A stretch of 61,476 nucleotides of DNA, taken from contig NZ_JAIFZQ010000019.1 of NCBI RefSeq assembly GCF_019710585.1, positions 1 through 61,476 on the forward strand. Reading direction: 5' to 3'. Shown piece after piece: positions 51,687 to 60,554 of this stretch (its first letter is position 1; the number at the start of each line of letters is the position of its first letter). A model generated the notes under the pieces. That model searched no databases. It was not told the DNA's origin and saw only the letters and a list, made by a program, of their open reading frames with translations. This DNA comes from Arthrobacter sp. MAHUQ-56 (GTDB lineage: Bacteria; Actinomycetota; Actinomycetes; Actinomycetales; Micrococcaceae). The translations under genes were made by a program, and so were the position numbers.

Positions 51687-52709
51687 ATGACTTATTCAGC
51701 AGCGGATGACCGCTACGATTGCATGCCCTACCGCCGGGTCGGCCGTAGCGGCCTGAAGCTTCCGGCCATTTCCCTGGGCCTCTGGCACAACTTCGGCGAT
51801 GACAAGCGTTTTGATGAACAGCGCGCAATCCTGCGCCGCGCCTTCGACCTCGGCGTGAACCACTTCGATCTCGCCAACAACTACGGCCCGCCGGACGGGT
51901 CCGCGGAGACCAACTTCGGCCGGCACCTCCGGGACGACTTCAAGCCGTACCGTGACGAGCTGGTGATCTCCACCAAGGCCGGGTTCCACATGTGGCCCGG
52001 CCCCTACGGCGAGTGGGGTTCCCGCAAGTACCTGATCTCCAGCCTGGACCAGTCGCTCCAACGGATGGGCCTGGACTATGTGGACATCTTCTACAGCCAC
52101 CGGCCGGACCCCGAAACGCCGCTGGAAGAGACCATGGGTGCCCTGGACTATGCGGTCCGCTCGGGCAAGGCGCTCTACGCTGGCATCTCCTCCTACACCC
52201 CGGAGCAGACCATTGAGGCTGCCCGGATCCTAAAGGAAATGGGGACGCCACTGCTCATCCACCAACCCAGGTATTCGATGCTGAACCGCTGTACCGAAAA
52301 CGGCAGCCCCAACCTGTACGAGGCCCTCGACCAGGTGGGAGCCGGATCCATAGCCTACTCACCCCTCGCTCAAGGCCTGCTCACAAACCGCTACCTGAGG
52401 GGTGTGCCTGCGGATTCCCGTGCGGCCAAGGGGGGCTTCCTGTCCGAGTCGGCGCTCACCGAAGACACTTTGACCCGCGTCCGTGGACTCAACGCAATCG
52501 CCGAGAATCGCGGCCAGACTCTTGCCCAGATGGCCATCGCCTGGATCCTTCGCCACCAGAAAAAAGGTTCGCGGGTAACCTCGGCATTGGTAGGAGCGTC
52601 GAGTGTTACACAACTCGAAGACACTCTCGGTGCCATCACGAACCTGAAATTCAGTGAGGAGGAACTGAAGGCCATCGACGAATTTGCCGTGGAACCCGAC
52701 AGCACCTGA
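51687..52709 (+). CDS. Aldo/keto reductase, YghZ/KV-beta-like
   Basis: A 340-aa NADPH-dependent reductase. Catalytic D and Y are in FDLANNYGPPDG, K in LVISTKAGFHMWPGPYG and H in DIFYSHRPDPETP. YGEWGSRKYLISSLDQSLQR is specific to the branch of E. coli YghZ, which reduces L-glyceraldehyde 3-phosphate and methylglyoxal. SALVGASSVTQLEDTLGAI is the C-terminal cofactor block. ATG 51687 has no strong Shine-Dalgarno. It lies 208 bp after the cyclase-family gene. It may detoxify or reduce short aldehydes from sugar breakdown. Confidence 0.87.
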   Translation: MTYSAADDRYDCMPYRRVGRSGLKLPAISLGLWHNFGDDKRFDEQRAILRRAFDLGVNHFDLANNYGPPDGSAETNFGRHLRDDFKPYRDELVISTKAGFHMWPGPYGEWGSRKYLISSLDQSLQRMGLDYVDIFYSHRPDPETPLEETMGALDYAVRSGKALYAGISSYTPEQTIEAARILKEMGTPLLIHQPRYSMLNRCTENGSPNLYEALDQVGAGSIAYSPLAQGLLTNRYLRGVPADSRAAKGGFLSESALTEDTLTRVRGLNAIAENRGQTLAQMAIAWILRHQKKGSRVTSALVGASSVTQLEDTLGAITNLKFSEEELKAIDEFAVEPDST

Positions 52710-52777
52710 GAAGCGGCAGGTTCATCTCCAACTAGCTGACATCGGACCTGACTTGGCTCAATTGCTTAGTGCGTGAC

Positions 52778-53520
52778 TTATGGGCTCCGGATGGCGTCGA
52801 GAATGACTTGCTGCTCGACGGCAATCCTTGGGGCGAATGTCCGGGTGGTGCCGTTGATGGTGAGCCCTGTCCGGCACTGGACAACCCGGGAACCGCAAGC
52901 GCGGCGAACGCGATGGTCTGGTGCGCCTCGTTCGCGTCGCGGGCTGCGGTGAAACAGGGGCCTGGCGCGCAGGTTGGTTTGCTCATCCTGAAGGCCTGCT
53001 CGACATCCCACAGCTCGTGGTAAATGCTGAGTGACTTCCCCTGCGGCCATGACGGTCGCAGGGATATTCGTCAGGTAACCTTTCAGGCCGGCCAGTTGCC
53101 GGGCACGCGTCAATGACGCCTTGTCGAGGCTGCGCGCCCCGCCGGAAGTCTTGACAGACCTCGGGGTCCGGGCCGCCTTCTGGCCCTCGATGACCTCGCT
53201 GGCCCAGTTCTCCCCGGCCGTGAGCGTCTTGTTGTCGTGGACGGCTCTCTTGCCGGAGTACGCCCACACGGTAGGCCAGGAGCCCGGGTGCTGCTCTGTA
53301 TCCCAGACGGGTTCGGCGCAGGTCGCACCGAACTCGGCCTTCGCATGCGCCAAGCCGACGTGCTCAACGATGCGCCGCCGGCCCGGACATACTCCGCGAT
53401 CTGCACTCCGGTCCCATTGGAAGCCGTCAGAACCCTCCTGATGAATGCCACACGGCGACACGAGAACAAAATCCTGTTAGTGCGTGAAAACCGCCCACCG
53501 CAAACATCACCGCAGGCCAA
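52778..53520 (-). pseudogene. Transposase relic (IS1634/IS4-type DDE)
   Basis: Read leftwards, a first part (about 53440-53310) has RRIVEHVGLAHAKAEFG, like the N-terminal domain of IS1634-type transposases. The last part (about 53110-52778) has RARQLAGLKGYLTNIPATVM and the end INGTTRTFAPRIAVEQQVIL, which match the C-terminal domain. The long catalytic core between them is missing and short frameshifts lie at HLPRAVGCRAG. It is an internally deleted, dead element. No terminal repeats were identified. Confidence 0.7.
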
Positions 53521-53629
53521 CGACCGACGTACCTGCGAAATTGCAGCCCCTGAGCCAACTCAGGTCGGACTCTGCGGCAAGACCCGGGCTTCGTAGCCTC
53601 GGAAGCGACCGTCCATAGAGAAATCACTT

Positions 53630-54841
53630 CTAATCGGCCGCACACCGTCGATTCTGTCGCCGCTTGGGCCAGCCGGTGTAGGCCTCGGCGAGGTAAGCCA
53701 TGCCGTGCCGGGAGGAGACCACGGAGTTGAGCTCGCCGAGCTGGCGGGCACGGGAGAAATCGTCGGCATCGGCCGGAGTGTGCAGCATGGTGGTCATCCA
53801 GTAGGAGAACTGCTGCGCCTTCCACACCCGGCCCAGGGCACGCTCGCTGTAGGTCTCAAGGAGCTTGTCCGAGCCGGAGTTGTAGTGGCTGTCCAGCCCC
53901 TCGAAGAGGACCTTGACGTCGTTGATGGCCAGGTTGAGGCCCTTGGCGCCGGTGGGCGGGACCGTGTGCGCGGCGTCGCCGGCCAGGAAGAGGTTGCCGT
54001 GGCGCATGGGAGTGTGGACGAAGCTGCGGAACGGCAGCACCATCTTTTCCAGGACCGGGCCTTCCTTGAGCTCGAAGCCGTTGCCGTTGACGCGGCTGCG
54101 GAATTCGGCCCAGATCCGGTCGTCATCCCATTCCGCCACGTTTTCCTTGGGGTCGCACTGGAAGTACATCCGCTGCACCGTTTCGGTGCGCTGGCTGATC
54201 AGGGCGAAGCCGTTGGCCGAGTTGGCGTAGATCAGTTCGTCGGAGCTGCGGGGCGCCTCGGCCAGGATGCCGAACCAGGCGAAAGGGTATTCATGGAAGT
54301 ACCACTTGCGGTTGGCTTCAGGGATCTGGAACCGGCAGTGGCTGCGGGAGCCGTCCGCGCCCACCAGGAAGTCTGCCTGGATCTCGTATTCAACGCCGTC
54401 GGGGTCGGTGAACCAGACTTTCGGCTTGCCTTCCAGGTCATGGACGGTGGTGTCGGTGACGCTGTAGCGCACGTCCCCGCCGTCTTCCTTCCTGCGTGCA
54501 GCGAGGTCCAGGAACACGTCCGTCTGCGGATACAGCCAGACGGACTCCCCCACCAGGCCCTTGAAATCGATGCGGTGGCTCTCGCCGTTGAACCGCAGCT
54601 CGATGCCGTCGTGCCGGTCACCATCGCGGAGCACCCGGTCCGAGACCCCGCTGTCCACCAGCAGGTTTGCCGTCCCGTGCTCGAGGATGCCGGCACGGAC
54701 GGTTTCGGAGATCTGCTTGTGACTCCTGACCTCGATCACCGTCGAATCGATCCCGCCCTTGGCCAGCAGGTGGGACAGCATCAGCCCGGCAGGGCCGGCT
54801 CCCACGATGGCTACCTGTGTGCTGATGATTGTTCGTGCCAT
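53630..54841 (-). CDS. pobA: 4-hydroxybenzoate 3-monooxygenase
   Basis: A 403-aa FAD-dependent aromatic hydroxylase that converts 4-hydroxybenzoate to protocatechuate with NAD(P)H and O2. The FAD motif is VAIVGAGPAGLMLSHLLAKG (about 9-28). The DG motif is in FLVGADGSRSHCRFQIPE, and the GD motif in LFLAGDAAHTVPPTGAKGLN (about 280-299). The substrate-side segment ETVRAGILEHGTANLL is typical of PobA. ATG 54841 is chosen because it starts right before the FAD motif and matches the family length. The gene stands alone; no pobR regulator or protocatechuate genes are in the window. Confidence 0.9.
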   Translation of the reverse strand: MARTIISTQVAIVGAGPAGLMLSHLLAKGGIDSTVIEVRSHKQISETVRAGILEHGTANLLVDSGVSDRVLRDGDRHDGIELRFNGESHRIDFKGLVGESVWLYPQTDVFLDLAARRKEDGGDVRYSVTDTTVHDLEGKPKVWFTDPDGVEYEIQADFLVGADGSRSHCRFQIPEANRKWYFHEYPFAWFGILAEAPRSSDELIYANSANGFALISQRTETVQRMYFQCDPKENVAEWDDDRIWAEFRSRVNGNGFELKEGPVLEKMVLPFRSFVHTPMRHGNLFLAGDAAHTVPPTGAKGLNLAINDVKVLFEGLDSHYNSGSDKLLETYSERALGRVWKAQQFSYWMTTMLHTPADADDFSRARQLGELNSVVSSRHGMAYLAEAYTGWPKRRQNRRCAAD

Positions 54842-55095
54842 GACTGCATCTCGCTTCGCTGCGGGGGCCCGGTGCCGGAGTGGTTCTCCAATTCCAGTGT
54901 GCGGCAGAAGGGATGACCACACTTACGGCAATTCCTTTGAATGGAAAAAGCAAAGTGACACATTCTTCCGCCAACGGGCATAGGATGACGCCGGCAACGA
55001 TCAAGGAGTGGCGCTGCCCAAGGCGCCGTGTCGACCTGTCGCTAAGCGCGTCAAGAATAGGTTCGGCGAAAAGCACTGCGGGACGCCGCCAAGCC
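54842..55095. other. pobA upstream region with a possible MFS relic
   Basis: Contains the pobA promoter, not resolved. On the minus strand (about 55065-54960) a frame reads LFAEPILDALSDRSTRRLGQ, reminiscent of the G-x-L-S-D-R-x-x-R-x-G-R loop of MFS sugar transporters, with no support on either side. Otherwise nothing is recognisable. Confidence 0.3.
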
Positions 55096-55563
55096 TCAGT
55101 AGTGGCTTGCCGCGAATGTCGATGAAGCCGTTTGGAGGTGGTCACGGCTGATTTTGCTCGTTGTGTCCAGACCAATTAGCTGAAGTCCTCGCTGGTACTC
55201 CATGCGCAAGATTTCAATTGCCCGCTCCACACCGCGCTCCCCACCAGCCATGAGCCCATACAAGTATGCACGCCCAGCCATCGCGGCGTCAGCGCCGGAG
55301 GCAATAGCCGCGATGACGTCCTGGCCATGCCGGATACCACCGTCAAGAATGACGGTCGCTTCGGGGCCTACTGCCTCCCTCACCGAGGGAAGGACATCCA
55401 GCGTTGCCGGGGTGCGGTCCAGCTGCCGGCCGCCGTGGTTCGAAACGATGATGCCGTCGGCTCCTGCGTCCATGACACGGACGGCATCGCGCGCGCTGAG
55501 CACGCCCTTTACCAGGAGCTTGTGCGGCCACTTTGCGCGCAACCCGGCCAGGTCTTGTTGCAC
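55096..55563 (-). pseudogene. Truncated FMN-dependent alpha-hydroxyacid dehydrogenase
   Basis: Only the C-terminal 155 residues of a lactate dehydrogenase/mandelate oxidase-type enzyme remain; full proteins have about 380-400. KLLVKGVLSARDAVRVMDAG, then IIVSNHGGRQLDRTPATLDV (catalytic His in S-N-H-G-G-R) and DGGIRHGQDVIAAIASGADA are intact FMN-binding blocks. Upstream, 55564-55640 continues weakly in another frame and then stops. Without the N-terminal half of the barrel it cannot be active. Confidence 0.75.
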
Positions 55564-55660
55564 TGGAGCGGCTTCTTGCCCGGATCAGATGCTCCAGGAT
55601 GGCGCCGACGCTAGGAACGGTCCACCAGAGGCTTCATTTCATAGCTTGTGTTTCTCGTTT

Positions 55661-56710
55661 TCAGTCATCGTCACGGGAATCTGCCACTGCTCCCTGTTCA
55701 AGGGCAGCAGTAATCGCCTGCGGAGACGGCAGCGCCGCCCGTTCCTCCGGAGGAAGGGAGTCGTAGGTGTAGGAGCTAACGGCGACGGGCTGGGAGGACC
55801 CGTCGAGTGCGTACCTGACTGTCGGCTCATGCTTTGAGCCGCACACGAGTATGCCCACCGTAGGGGCCATCCCTGGGAACTTCACCAAGTCGTTGACAGC
55901 CGCCACGTAGAAATTCAACTGCCCCAGGTGCTCGGGCCTGAACTTGCCGGACTTGAGTTCCACGACAACAAAACGGTTGGTCGGCACATGTACCAGGAGA
56001 AGGTCGATGTAGAAGTCCTCACCTTCTACATCGAGGTGGAACTGCCGGCCATAGAAGGCGAAGCCTCGGCCGAACTCAGCCAACGTCTGAGACATCCGCT
56101 GGGTCATGGCCTCCTCCATGGCCAGTTCTTCGACTTCCTTGGTTAAGCCCAGGAAGTCGAAGACCAAGGGATCCTTGGCAACACTGCGTGCCAAGGCCGC
56201 CCCATCTTCGGACAGGCGTTCTTCAAGGTTGTTCGGTGCAGCACCAGCCCTGCGATGAAGTCCAGTCGTGATCTGGTGCTCAAGGACTTCAAGCCTCCAG
56301 TTGTACTCGCCTGCGCGTTCCGCATACCAATTGCGGATTTCGGGGTCCTTCAGTTTGAGCAGTTCGATGATGTGCCCCCACGGCAGGCCACCAACCCGAG
56401 CCTTGTCCTCGGGGTCGGACAAGTCCCAGGCCGTTGCGAATGCGCGCATATAGAAGAGGTTTGAACGTGAGAATCCACGCATGTGAGGAAACGCTGATTT
56501 CAGATCTGTTGCCAATCGCTGCAGCATCTTGGTCCCCCAGGGCTGGGCCGCCTGTCGTTCCAGGATCGTGGATCCTATCTCCCAGTACATCTGGACCATG
56601 GCATTGCTTGCGGCCTGCTGAGCACGCGACTGTGCGGAGCTGACGAGTTCCTTGAGGGAAACGAGGATGCCGGCATAGCCGTTGGGCAGTTCAGGTTCTA
56701 TCTGGGGCAC
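55661..56710 (-). CDS. YhcG/DUF1016 family PDDEXK nuclease-like protein
   Basis: A 349-aa protein. Residues 15-170 are the DUF1016 N-terminal helical domain (QMYWEIGSTILERQAAQPWG, LKSAFPHMRGFSRSNLFYMR). Residues 190-330 are the PDDEXK-like nuclease domain: FYIDLLLVHVPTNRFVVVEL holds the catalytic D and ExK (ELKSGKF). Function in cells is unsettled; these genes often lie beside restriction-modification or toxin loci and on mobile DNA. GTG 56710 follows AGGTGGGGG. Two palindromes 63 bp apart lie just upstream. Confidence 0.85.
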   Translation of the reverse strand: MPQIEPELPNGYAGILVSLKELVSSAQSRAQQAASNAMVQMYWEIGSTILERQAAQPWGTKMLQRLATDLKSAFPHMRGFSRSNLFYMRAFATAWDLSDPEDKARVGGLPWGHIIELLKLKDPEIRNWYAERAGEYNWRLEVLEHQITTGLHRRAGAAPNNLEERLSEDGAALARSVAKDPLVFDFLGLTKEVEELAMEEAMTQRMSQTLAEFGRGFAFYGRQFHLDVEGEDFYIDLLLVHVPTNRFVVVELKSGKFRPEHLGQLNFYVAAVNDLVKFPGMAPTVGILVCGSKHEPTVRYALDGSSQPVAVSSYTYDSLPPEERAALPSPQAITAALEQGAVADSRDDD

Positions 56711-56767
56711 GCCCCCACCTTAGTCGTTGGCGCAGACAGGGACCTCGGCACGGCCGACCCCTAAATA

Positions 56768-56848
56768 GTCCAAAGAACTTTGGACAATTCGGAACTCACT
56801 CCTACGTGGCTTCCAATCTGGAAGTAAATAGTCCAGAGAACTTTGGAC
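56768..56848. promoter_or_regulatory. Two GTCCAAAG-palindromes upstream of the DUF1016 gene
   Basis: GTCCAAAGAACTTTGGAC at 56768-56785 and GTCCAGAGAACTTTGGAC at 56831-56848, each within a longer shared block starting TAAATA. Start-to-start distance is 63 bp, six helical turns. The first is 58 bp before the GTG start of the leftward gene, so they look like operators placed on the same DNA face. No regulator gene lies next to them. Confidence 0.6.
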
Positions 56849-56945
56849 AGTTGGGCGCCAGACGGAGGATCAGCCGGCTTTGACACACCGAGTCCGGCCC
56901 ACCATGGGTTCGGCGCACGGCGGGCTGCTCTCTCTTAGACGAGGT

Positions 56946-56980
56946 CTGCACTTGTCCCACAGCCTGTGGGACAAGTGCAG
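56946..56980. terminator. Hairpin after the mobilisation operon
   Basis: Exact 17-bp arms (56946-56962 and 56964-56980; core CACTTGTCCCACAG) around a single base. It lies 17 bp beyond the stop of the leftward coiled-coil gene and probably ends that transcript. The tiny centre would force an opened loop of a few bases. Confidence 0.7.
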
Positions 56981-56996
56981 GGTCGGATGGGAGGGG

Positions 56997-58226
56997 TTAC
57001 CTGCTCAGGCCGCTCTTCCCTCGTTCCGCCCCCATTGATTTGCCGGGGCGGGTCTTCCTTGCCTTGGCGACCCCCCTGTCCGCAGTTACGGCGGCACTGG
57101 GGTGGGTGCCTTCGCTGCGTGCGGCAGTGAGCCGCCCGCGGATCTGGGCTGCATTGGCGCCGGTGTTCTCGAGGGATTCAGCGAATTTTGCGTGGTGTTC
57201 GGCTGAGCCGTAGCCGGCGGCTGATGCGGTTTCTGCTTTGAGTCCCTGATCGGTAAGGCTGCTGTGGTTGCCGGTGACGCGGTTTTCGATTTCGCGGCCG
57301 ACGCCTTCGAGGCGGGCGAAGAGTTCCTTTTCGGCCCGTTCATACCGCTGCTCCACTGACGCCACTTGCGAGCCTGTGAAGCCGCCCTCGGCCAGGAGCT
57401 TGGCTTCGTGCATCTCCTTGGCCGCTTTCACGAACATGGGGTCCTGGAAGTGCGTATCGCCGGCTCCGTTGATGCTCGCGGCGGTTTCCTTGCGCAGCTG
57501 CTCAATGTCGGGGCCGTTGATGCCGTCCTTGCCGATGAGGAACAGACGCTCTTTGATCTCATCGTCTGCAACCGCAGTCGCTTTGGGCGTTTTCGCGTTG
57601 TGGGCGCGCTGCAGGGCCTGTGCCAGTTCGGGGTTTGCCAGGTACTCCACGGGTACCTGGTGGCGCTCCATTTCCGGTGCCAGCTTCGTGGCCTGGGCCC
57701 GCAGTTCCTCTGCCTGCGCGGCAGCGATCAGCTGCATGGCCTTGTCGTGTTCGGCAGCGGCTTTCCTTGCTTGTTCCTGGCTGCGTGCCAGCTCGTCCAG
57801 CCGGGCCTTTTCGGTTGCGATGGTCGCGATTCCCGATTCAAGGTAGGCGGTGTCGGTGCCGACGTCGTGTGTGTCGATGCCGTACCGGGCGAGGACTTCT
57901 TCGCGGATTTTCGCGGAGGCTTCAAGGATGGTGGGGTCGTGGTCTTTCCAGCTTTCGGCGACGGCGTGTGCCGTGGCGATGTCGGCCGGCTCTGCCTTGT
58001 CCCACCACTCGTCTTTCTGTACGGGTGCGAGGACAGCGCGGGCTGAGCTCCGTTCAGCCCTCCAGCGCGTTTGGGCTTCATGAGCCGCTTGGGAGTCCAG
58101 GTGTTCCTGCTGTCGCTGGGCTTCCTGCCGTCGGCGGGCCAGCGTCTCGGCGATGCGTGCGGCGATCATCAGGGATTGCCGCATTCCGTTGTCGAGAAAG
58201 TCGTCGATGCCGTCTGATTCACTCAT
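56997..58226 (-). CDS. Coiled-coil protein of the mobilisation operon
   Basis: A 409-aa hydrophilic protein, rich in Ala, Glu, Arg and Gln, with long predicted coiled coils (about 25-60 and 140-190, for example ARRRQEAQRQQEHLDSQAAH). No signal peptide or catalytic motif. The tail is basic (ARKTRPGKSMGAERGKSG), as in DNA-associated proteins. It starts 30 bp after the relaxase gene with AGGGGA 6 bp before ATG. Its role is unknown; an accessory part in DNA processing is inferred from position only. Confidence 0.65.
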   Translation of the reverse strand: MSESDGIDDFLDNGMRQSLMIAARIAETLARRRQEAQRQQEHLDSQAAHEAQTRWRAERSSARAVLAPVQKDEWWDKAEPADIATAHAVAESWKDHDPTILEASAKIREEVLARYGIDTHDVGTDTAYLESGIATIATEKARLDELARSQEQARKAAAEHDKAMQLIAAAQAEELRAQATKLAPEMERHQVPVEYLANPELAQALQRAHNAKTPKATAVADDEIKERLFLIGKDGINGPDIEQLRKETAASINGAGDTHFQDPMFVKAAKEMHEAKLLAEGGFTGSQVASVEQRYERAEKELFARLEGVGREIENRVTGNHSSLTDQGLKAETASAAGYGSAEHHAKFAESLENTGANAAQIRGRLTAARSEGTHPSAAVTADRGVAKARKTRPGKSMGAERGKSGLSR

Positions 58227-58256
58227 GGTGTTCCCCTTGCACTAGTGGTGTGATTC

Positions 58257-59888
58257 TTATCGGTCGAGTCCCGGCCCGGTCTCCCGGCTCGGCTGATGGG
58301 TCTTCGCGGGTGTTGCAGGTGTCGGTGTCGTGGGGACCACGGAACCGGGACGGATCGGGGCCAGGCCGCGGCGGGCAATATCCACTGCCCTCGGTTGGAC
58401 CGGCAGTTCCGGCTTCTGTCCACCTCCTACAAGGACAGGTTTGGGCATCGTCGCGGTGAACGGGGCCAGCTGGTTTTCAACCACTGACCGGATGCGCTGT
58501 GCTTCCCTGGCACGGCCGGACTGGGCGTGCATTTCATACACCGCGAAGGCGGTGTTGATCAGCTGCACCATGAGTGCCGTCTGCGCGGCCGTCTTGTTCT
58601 TGCTTGACGCTGCCATGAACAGCATGGCCGTGCCGGCGATGGAGGGCAGGGCGACGGGTTTGCCGTGCTGTCTTGGGGCGCGGAGCTGGGCTGTGCGGGA
58701 CAGTTCCGCGGCGGTGGCGGCGAGCGGGCCGGGGGTCGGCTCCAGCCGGTAGGACCAGGCCGCGAAGGCACCGGAAACCTCCCGGGCTGCCTTGGCCCAG
58801 GCTGCGTGATCATCGCGCGGGATCTTGCGCAGTTCATCAGCCAAAGCGGTGGCATTGCGGGTGTATTCCACCCAAACGTCTGCTGCCGGCGCCGTTCTCT
58901 CGGGGCCGGTCTTGTGTACCTTGCGCTTGTTGCGCGCAGCGGCATTCCACTCCGCCGCTGCCTCGGTCGCACCCTGCGGGCTGTCGGCCCAGTGCTGCCG
59001 GAGCTGACCGAGACCCAGGTCGCTTGCCAGGGAACTGCCGCCGAACCACACGGGCTTCTGTCCCGGCTTCGGACGCTCAGCTGCCGCGTATCCGGTAATC
59101 ACATCGGTGGTGTTCTTCGCATACCTCGGACGGACCAGGAGGCCGGTGTCCCTGGCCCGGCGGACGAACTCAGCTTCGGTGGCTGAAGCTGTGGCGCAGG
59201 CCCTGACCTTGCGGGAGATCGAGGCGCGGTGCATCTCGCGTTCGTCGCGGATGGCGGTGGCCTTCTCGGCCCGGTCGTAACCGCGGGTGGCATGGACGCT
59301 GGAGAGTTCCTCGAGCCCGTACTTGGTTTCCAGTTCCCGGCAGGTTTGCTGGGCCCGTTTGTAGTCACCGTGGGTGGACGCTTTGGTGCCGTCCTCACGG
59401 ACAAGGGACACGGCAATGTGGATGTGGTGGTTGCCGTTCTCACTCGTGCCGTGGTTGATCGCAACCCACCGGCACTGGGCTTTTCCGCTGGCCTCGGTGA
59501 AACCCATCGCGTCCACGAAGTCGTTCGCGATGTCACCCCACTGCTGATCCGTTAGGGCGCCCTCTTCAGCGCGGAGACTCAGCGAGCAGTGCCACACATC
59601 GGCGTGCTTGTGCCCGTTCGGTACGCGTTCCTTCTTGACCGGATCCCAGCGGAAATCCTTCTGCAGCACCTCAACACCGAAAGCTTTGCGGGGTTGGTCC
59701 AGGTGCTTCGCGATCGCCGCCGCGTCCTCTTTGTCCAAGACGCCGTCGTCGTACCACGCCATGATCGCCGCGTCCCCCGCGACCAGGTGCGGGTCGGTAT
59801 GCGCGTTCTTCGTCTTATCCGTGTCCGTGGAGGCCAGGTACAGCATGAGCCCGGACATCCTGGATCCACGGGTGATGTTCGGAATCAT
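58257..59888 (-). CDS. Relaxase/mobilisation nuclease (MobA/VirD2-like)
   Basis: A 543-aa relaxase. The N-terminal third carries the motifs of MOBP-type enzymes: a start region MIPNITRGSRMSGLMLYLAS where the tyrosine nucleophile is likely Y17, and the metal-binding histidine cluster around H146, H155 and H157 in INHGTSENGNHHIHIAVSLV. It nicks one strand at oriT and pilots it to the recipient. The rest (about 250-543) is an Ala-rich helical domain with a hydrophobic stretch at about 425-455 and a Pro-rich tail. It starts 2 bp after mobC. No coupling protein or mating-channel genes are in the window, so transfer would need help. Confidence 0.88.
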   Translation of the reverse strand: MIPNITRGSRMSGLMLYLASTDTDKTKNAHTDPHLVAGDAAIMAWYDDGVLDKEDAAAIAKHLDQPRKAFGVEVLQKDFRWDPVKKERVPNGHKHADVWHCSLSLRAEEGALTDQQWGDIANDFVDAMGFTEASGKAQCRWVAINHGTSENGNHHIHIAVSLVREDGTKASTHGDYKRAQQTCRELETKYGLEELSSVHATRGYDRAEKATAIRDEREMHRASISRKVRACATASATEAEFVRRARDTGLLVRPRYAKNTTDVITGYAAAERPKPGQKPVWFGGSSLASDLGLGQLRQHWADSPQGATEAAAEWNAAARNKRKVHKTGPERTAPAADVWVEYTRNATALADELRKIPRDDHAAWAKAAREVSGAFAAWSYRLEPTPGPLAATAAELSRTAQLRAPRQHGKPVALPSIAGTAMLFMAASSKNKTAAQTALMVQLINTAFAVYEMHAQSGRAREAQRIRSVVENQLAPFTATMPKPVLVGGGQKPELPVQPRAVDIARRGLAPIRPGSVVPTTPTPATPAKTHQPSRETGPGLDR

Positions 59889-59890
59889 CC

Positions 59891-60289
59891 CTACATCAGC
59901 CCCTCAATCGTCCGGTCAATCCGCACCGCAACCTCGCGCACATAGGCCAGTGCCGCCTTGGCGTCCTGGGGAAACTCGTCGCCGGCGTTCGCGTGCCGGG
60001 CGATCTGGTTCACGTTGTTCGACACCCGCGCCAACAACGTATGGATCGCCATCAGCTCAGCCATCGCCGCCCGCCGCTCCGTCGGAGTCTCCGAGCCTTC
60101 CGACAACGCAGCGCTCAGCAGCAGGTTCGGGACAGTGACCTTCTGCCGGGCAGCCTTCGCAACCAGGGCCGCCTCTTCCTCCGCGGTCACCCACACATCA
60201 CGTCGCTTCTTCGTCCCCGCCGGCGAATTCGCGCGCCGCCGCTTCGAAAGCCGGGACACTGGGGAACGCTTCTCATCTTCTTCAGACAC
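59891..60289 (-). CDS. mobC: MobC-like mobilisation protein
   Basis: A 132-aa basic protein. The core (about 30-130) fits the bacterial mobilisation MobC family: RDVWVTAEEEAALVAKAARQ, then TVPNLLLSAALS, and the hallmark LLARVSNNVNQIARHANAGD. MobC helps the relaxase to open DNA at oriT. GTG 60289 is taken as start, with GGGGGAG just upstream; the frame is open to 60409 but that part is hydrophobic and unlike the family. The stop lies 2 bp before the relaxase ATG. Confidence 0.82.
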   Translation of the reverse strand: MSEEDEKRSPVSRLSKRRRANSPAGTKKRRDVWVTAEEEAALVAKAARQKVTVPNLLLSAALSEGSETPTERRAAMAELMAIHTLLARVSNNVNQIARHANAGDEFPQDAKAALAYVREVAVRIDRTIEGLM

Positions 60290-60406
60290 GCACTCCCCCA
60301 ATCCCTCGAACGACACAGCACTCCAGCCCAGCGCAGCGAACCCGAAACCGGGGACCACACAAGCCAGTGTGCCAAGCAAACAACCACCGGGCCGTGAGCG
60401 ACACAC

Positions 60407-60440
60407 CATTTACGCCCGTGTAAATGTATAGCTTGCTCCG
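60407..60440. other. Candidate origin of transfer (oriT)
   Basis: Inverted repeat CATTTAC (60407-60413) and GTAAATG (60420-60426) with a 6-nt spacer, followed by TATAGCTTGCTCC (60427-60439). It lies about 120 bp upstream of mobC, where oriT of mobC-relaxase plasmids is usual. The repeat would bind the relaxase complex and the adjacent sequence could hold the nick, by loose analogy to the IncP core. The exact nick site is not determined. Confidence 0.45.
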
Positions 60441-60554
60441 GCGAAGTGACCTCAGGCCCTTTTAGCGGCTCACACCCTTGGCCGGGCCGCGAATTGGACC
60501 GCCGCTGCGCGTCGCTCCAACACAATCGGCTTGCCTTGTGGTTACGGTGGGATC

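Noticed and set aside
53705..54916. Rightward 403-codon open frame
   Set aside because: Antisense to pobA, low-complexity Val/Ala/Gly-rich translation, no ribosome-binding site.
57366..58459. Rightward frames opposite the coiled-coil and relaxase genes
   Set aside because: Shadows of GC-rich coding DNA on the other strand; no start signals.
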